DNA from: Rhodospirillaceae bacterium
GTDB taxonomy: Bacteria; Pseudomonadota; Alphaproteobacteria; UBA828
DNA length: 7,557 bases
NCBI GenBank assembly: GCA_028819955.1
Contig: JAPPKP010000356.1
Location: forward strand, 1 to 7,557
Direction: 5' to 3'
The position numbers and the translations under genes were made by a program. Position 1 is the first letter of the stretch. Each line of letters begins with the position of its first letter. This document shows, in pieces, positions 6,567 through 7,557 of the stretch. The notes below the pieces were generated by a model that searched no databases, was not told the origin of the DNA, and saw nothing but the letters and a program-made list of their open reading frames with translations.

Positions 6567-7557
6567 ATGTCATCGCCCGAAATACTGACCCGGCCGGAAA
6601 CGCGGGTGCCAGTCGTGGCCACCGCCGATGTGGTGGTCGTGGGCGGCGGCCCCGCCGGCATCTCGGCGGCGGTCTCGGCCGCACGCAACGGTGCGTCGGC
6701 GGTCCTGGTCGAGCGCTACCCCTACCTCGGCGGCCTCGCCTCCGGCGGCATGGTCCTGGTGCTGGACGACATGAGCAACGACACGGAGATCTCCGTGCGC
6801 GGTCTCGCCATGGAGATCATCGAGCGGATGCAAGCGAAGGAGCTCTGCGTCTATCCACCCGAGGCCGACCGCGACCCTGCGGTGCGCACGACCGAGGCGA
6901 TGTGGCGCAAGTGGTCCCGGTGGGGCCTGTTCGACTTCTATGCCAACACGAAGCCCTATCCCATCATCTTCTCGGCCTCCTTCGATCCGGACGGCTTCAA
7001 GCAGGCGTCCCTCGACATGGTGCGGGAAGCCGGCGTAACGCTCAGGCTGCACAGCTGGTTCCAGTCCGCGATCATCGAGGACGGCCGTGCCGCCGGCGTC
7101 ATCGTCGAGACCAAGGAAGGCGCGCAGGCCATTCGCGGAAGCATCGTCGTCGATGCCACCGGCGACCTCGACGTTGCCGCCAGCGCCGGCGCACCCTTTG
7201 CCGAAGGCAGCTACATCGTCACCACCGTCTCCCGCATGGGCGGTGTGGACACCGACGAGGCGGAGCGGTTCCAGTTCGAGGAGCCCGAACGCTTCGCCGA
7301 GATCGACCTCACGGCCCGGCGCATGATCGGGGGCTGTTGGCAGCACTGGTGGCTGAAGACCCCGCTGCCCGGCATCGTCTGGTGCAACTGCCCGCACATG
7401 TCGGGCTTCGACGGCCTCAAGGTGGCGGACCTGACGGCGGCCGAGTTCGAGGGCCGGCGCCGCATGCAGGCGGTCCTGGAGTTCGCGCGCGAGAACGTGC
7501 CGGGCTTCGAGCGCGCGTACTTCGTGGACTTCGCGCCCCAGACCGGCGTGCGCCAGA
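6567..7557 (+). CDS. FAD-dependent oxidoreductase (FAD_oxidored-type), 3' end cut by window
   Basis: The reading frame from ATG 6567 stays open to the right edge (330 residues), so the C-terminus is missing. GGAGG (6555-6559) lies seven bases before the start. The N-terminus is a Rossmann FAD-binding fold: ADVVVVGGGPAGISAAVSAA (GxGxxG, Gly26-Gly28-Gly31) ending in VLVER, where Glu49 should hold the adenosine ribose. YLGGLASGG (53-61) and VVDATGDLDVAASAG (194-208) are the second and third flavin-contact motifs of this family, and GVRQ at the cut edge resembles its conserved GVR-x-(T/S)R motif. Such proteins oxidise or reduce small organic substrates in the cytoplasm. It begins 31 bases after the permease stop on the same strand and is probably in the same transcript, so it likely acts on the imported compound. 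A Trp/Cys/His-rich stretch (257-277, with GGCWQHWW and VWCNCPH) is unusual and could be substrate- or cofactor-related. The exact reaction is unknown. Confidence 0.88.
   Translation, partial: MSSPEILTRPETRVPVVATADVVVVGGGPAGISAAVSAARNGASAVLVERYPYLGGLASGGMVLVLDDMSNDTEISVRGLAMEIIERMQAKELCVYPPEADRDPAVRTTEAMWRKWSRWGLFDFYANTKPYPIIFSASFDPDGFKQASLDMVREAGVTLRLHSWFQSAIIEDGRAAGVIVETKEGAQAIRGSIVVDATGDLDVAASAGAPFAEGSYIVTTVSRMGGVDTDEAERFQFEEPERFAEIDLTARRMIGGCWQHWWLKTPLPGIVWCNCPHMSGFDGLKVADLTAAEFEGRRRMQAVLEFARENVPGFERAYFVDFAPQTGVRQ

Noticed and set aside
5579..6688. Minus-strand open frame of 369 codons antisense to the permease
   Set aside because: The translation is Arg/Gln/Asp/His-rich, the typical shadow of a hydrophobic permease gene in GC-rich DNA.
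6570..7397. Minus-strand open frame of 275 codons antisense to the flavoenzyme
   Set aside because: It mirrors the codon pattern of the FAD protein, whose GxGxxG and ATGD motifs are unmistakable on the plus strand.

Overview
The window is GC-rich DNA with strong third-position G/C bias, tight ATGA gene overlaps and AGGAGG-type ribosome binding sites. It looks like a chromosomal accessory or catabolic region of a high-GC proteobacterium. An alphaproteobacterium is my best guess from the gene families and the style of the Tat-exported binding proteins, but nothing here fixes the genus. I see no RNA genes, mobile elements or CRISPR arrays.

Layout: two gene groups diverge from a 485-base gene-free region (3365-3849). 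Leftward on the minus strand lie an isopenicillin-N-synthase-like Fe(II)/2-oxoglutarate oxygenase (3364-2357), a membrane di-iron fatty acid hydroxylase/sterol desaturase family protein (2270-1254) and a Tat-exported PotD-type solute-binding protein (988 to the left edge, cut by the window). Rightward on the plus strand lie a Tat-exported NMT1/THI5-type binding protein (3850-4896), an SsuB/TauB-like ABC ATPase (4893-5708), an ABC permease (5705-6535) and a FAD-dependent oxidoreductase (6567 to the right edge, cut by the window).

How they may work together: the rightward genes make a complete importer of the nitrate/sulfonate/taurine/pyrimidine-precursor class, translationally coupled by ATGA overlaps and followed by a flavin oxidoreductase. 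The leftward genes combine two iron-dependent oxygenases with a second uptake binding protein. Together this reads as an uptake-and-oxidation locus for one or more small organic compounds, possibly nitrogen-containing. The substrate cannot be read from the sequence.

Regulation: the divergent region holds a near-perfect 37-bp inverted repeat (15-base arms, one mismatch, 7-base spacer; 3550-3586) that looks like an operator. An 11-base piece of its arm recurs exactly at 1214-1224, just upstream of a good sigma70-like promoter (TTGACA, 16 bases, TATCAA) that should drive the PotD-type gene through a leader of about 160 bases. This suggests one local regulator controls the divergent groups and perhaps the distal binding-protein gene. 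No regulator gene is in the window.
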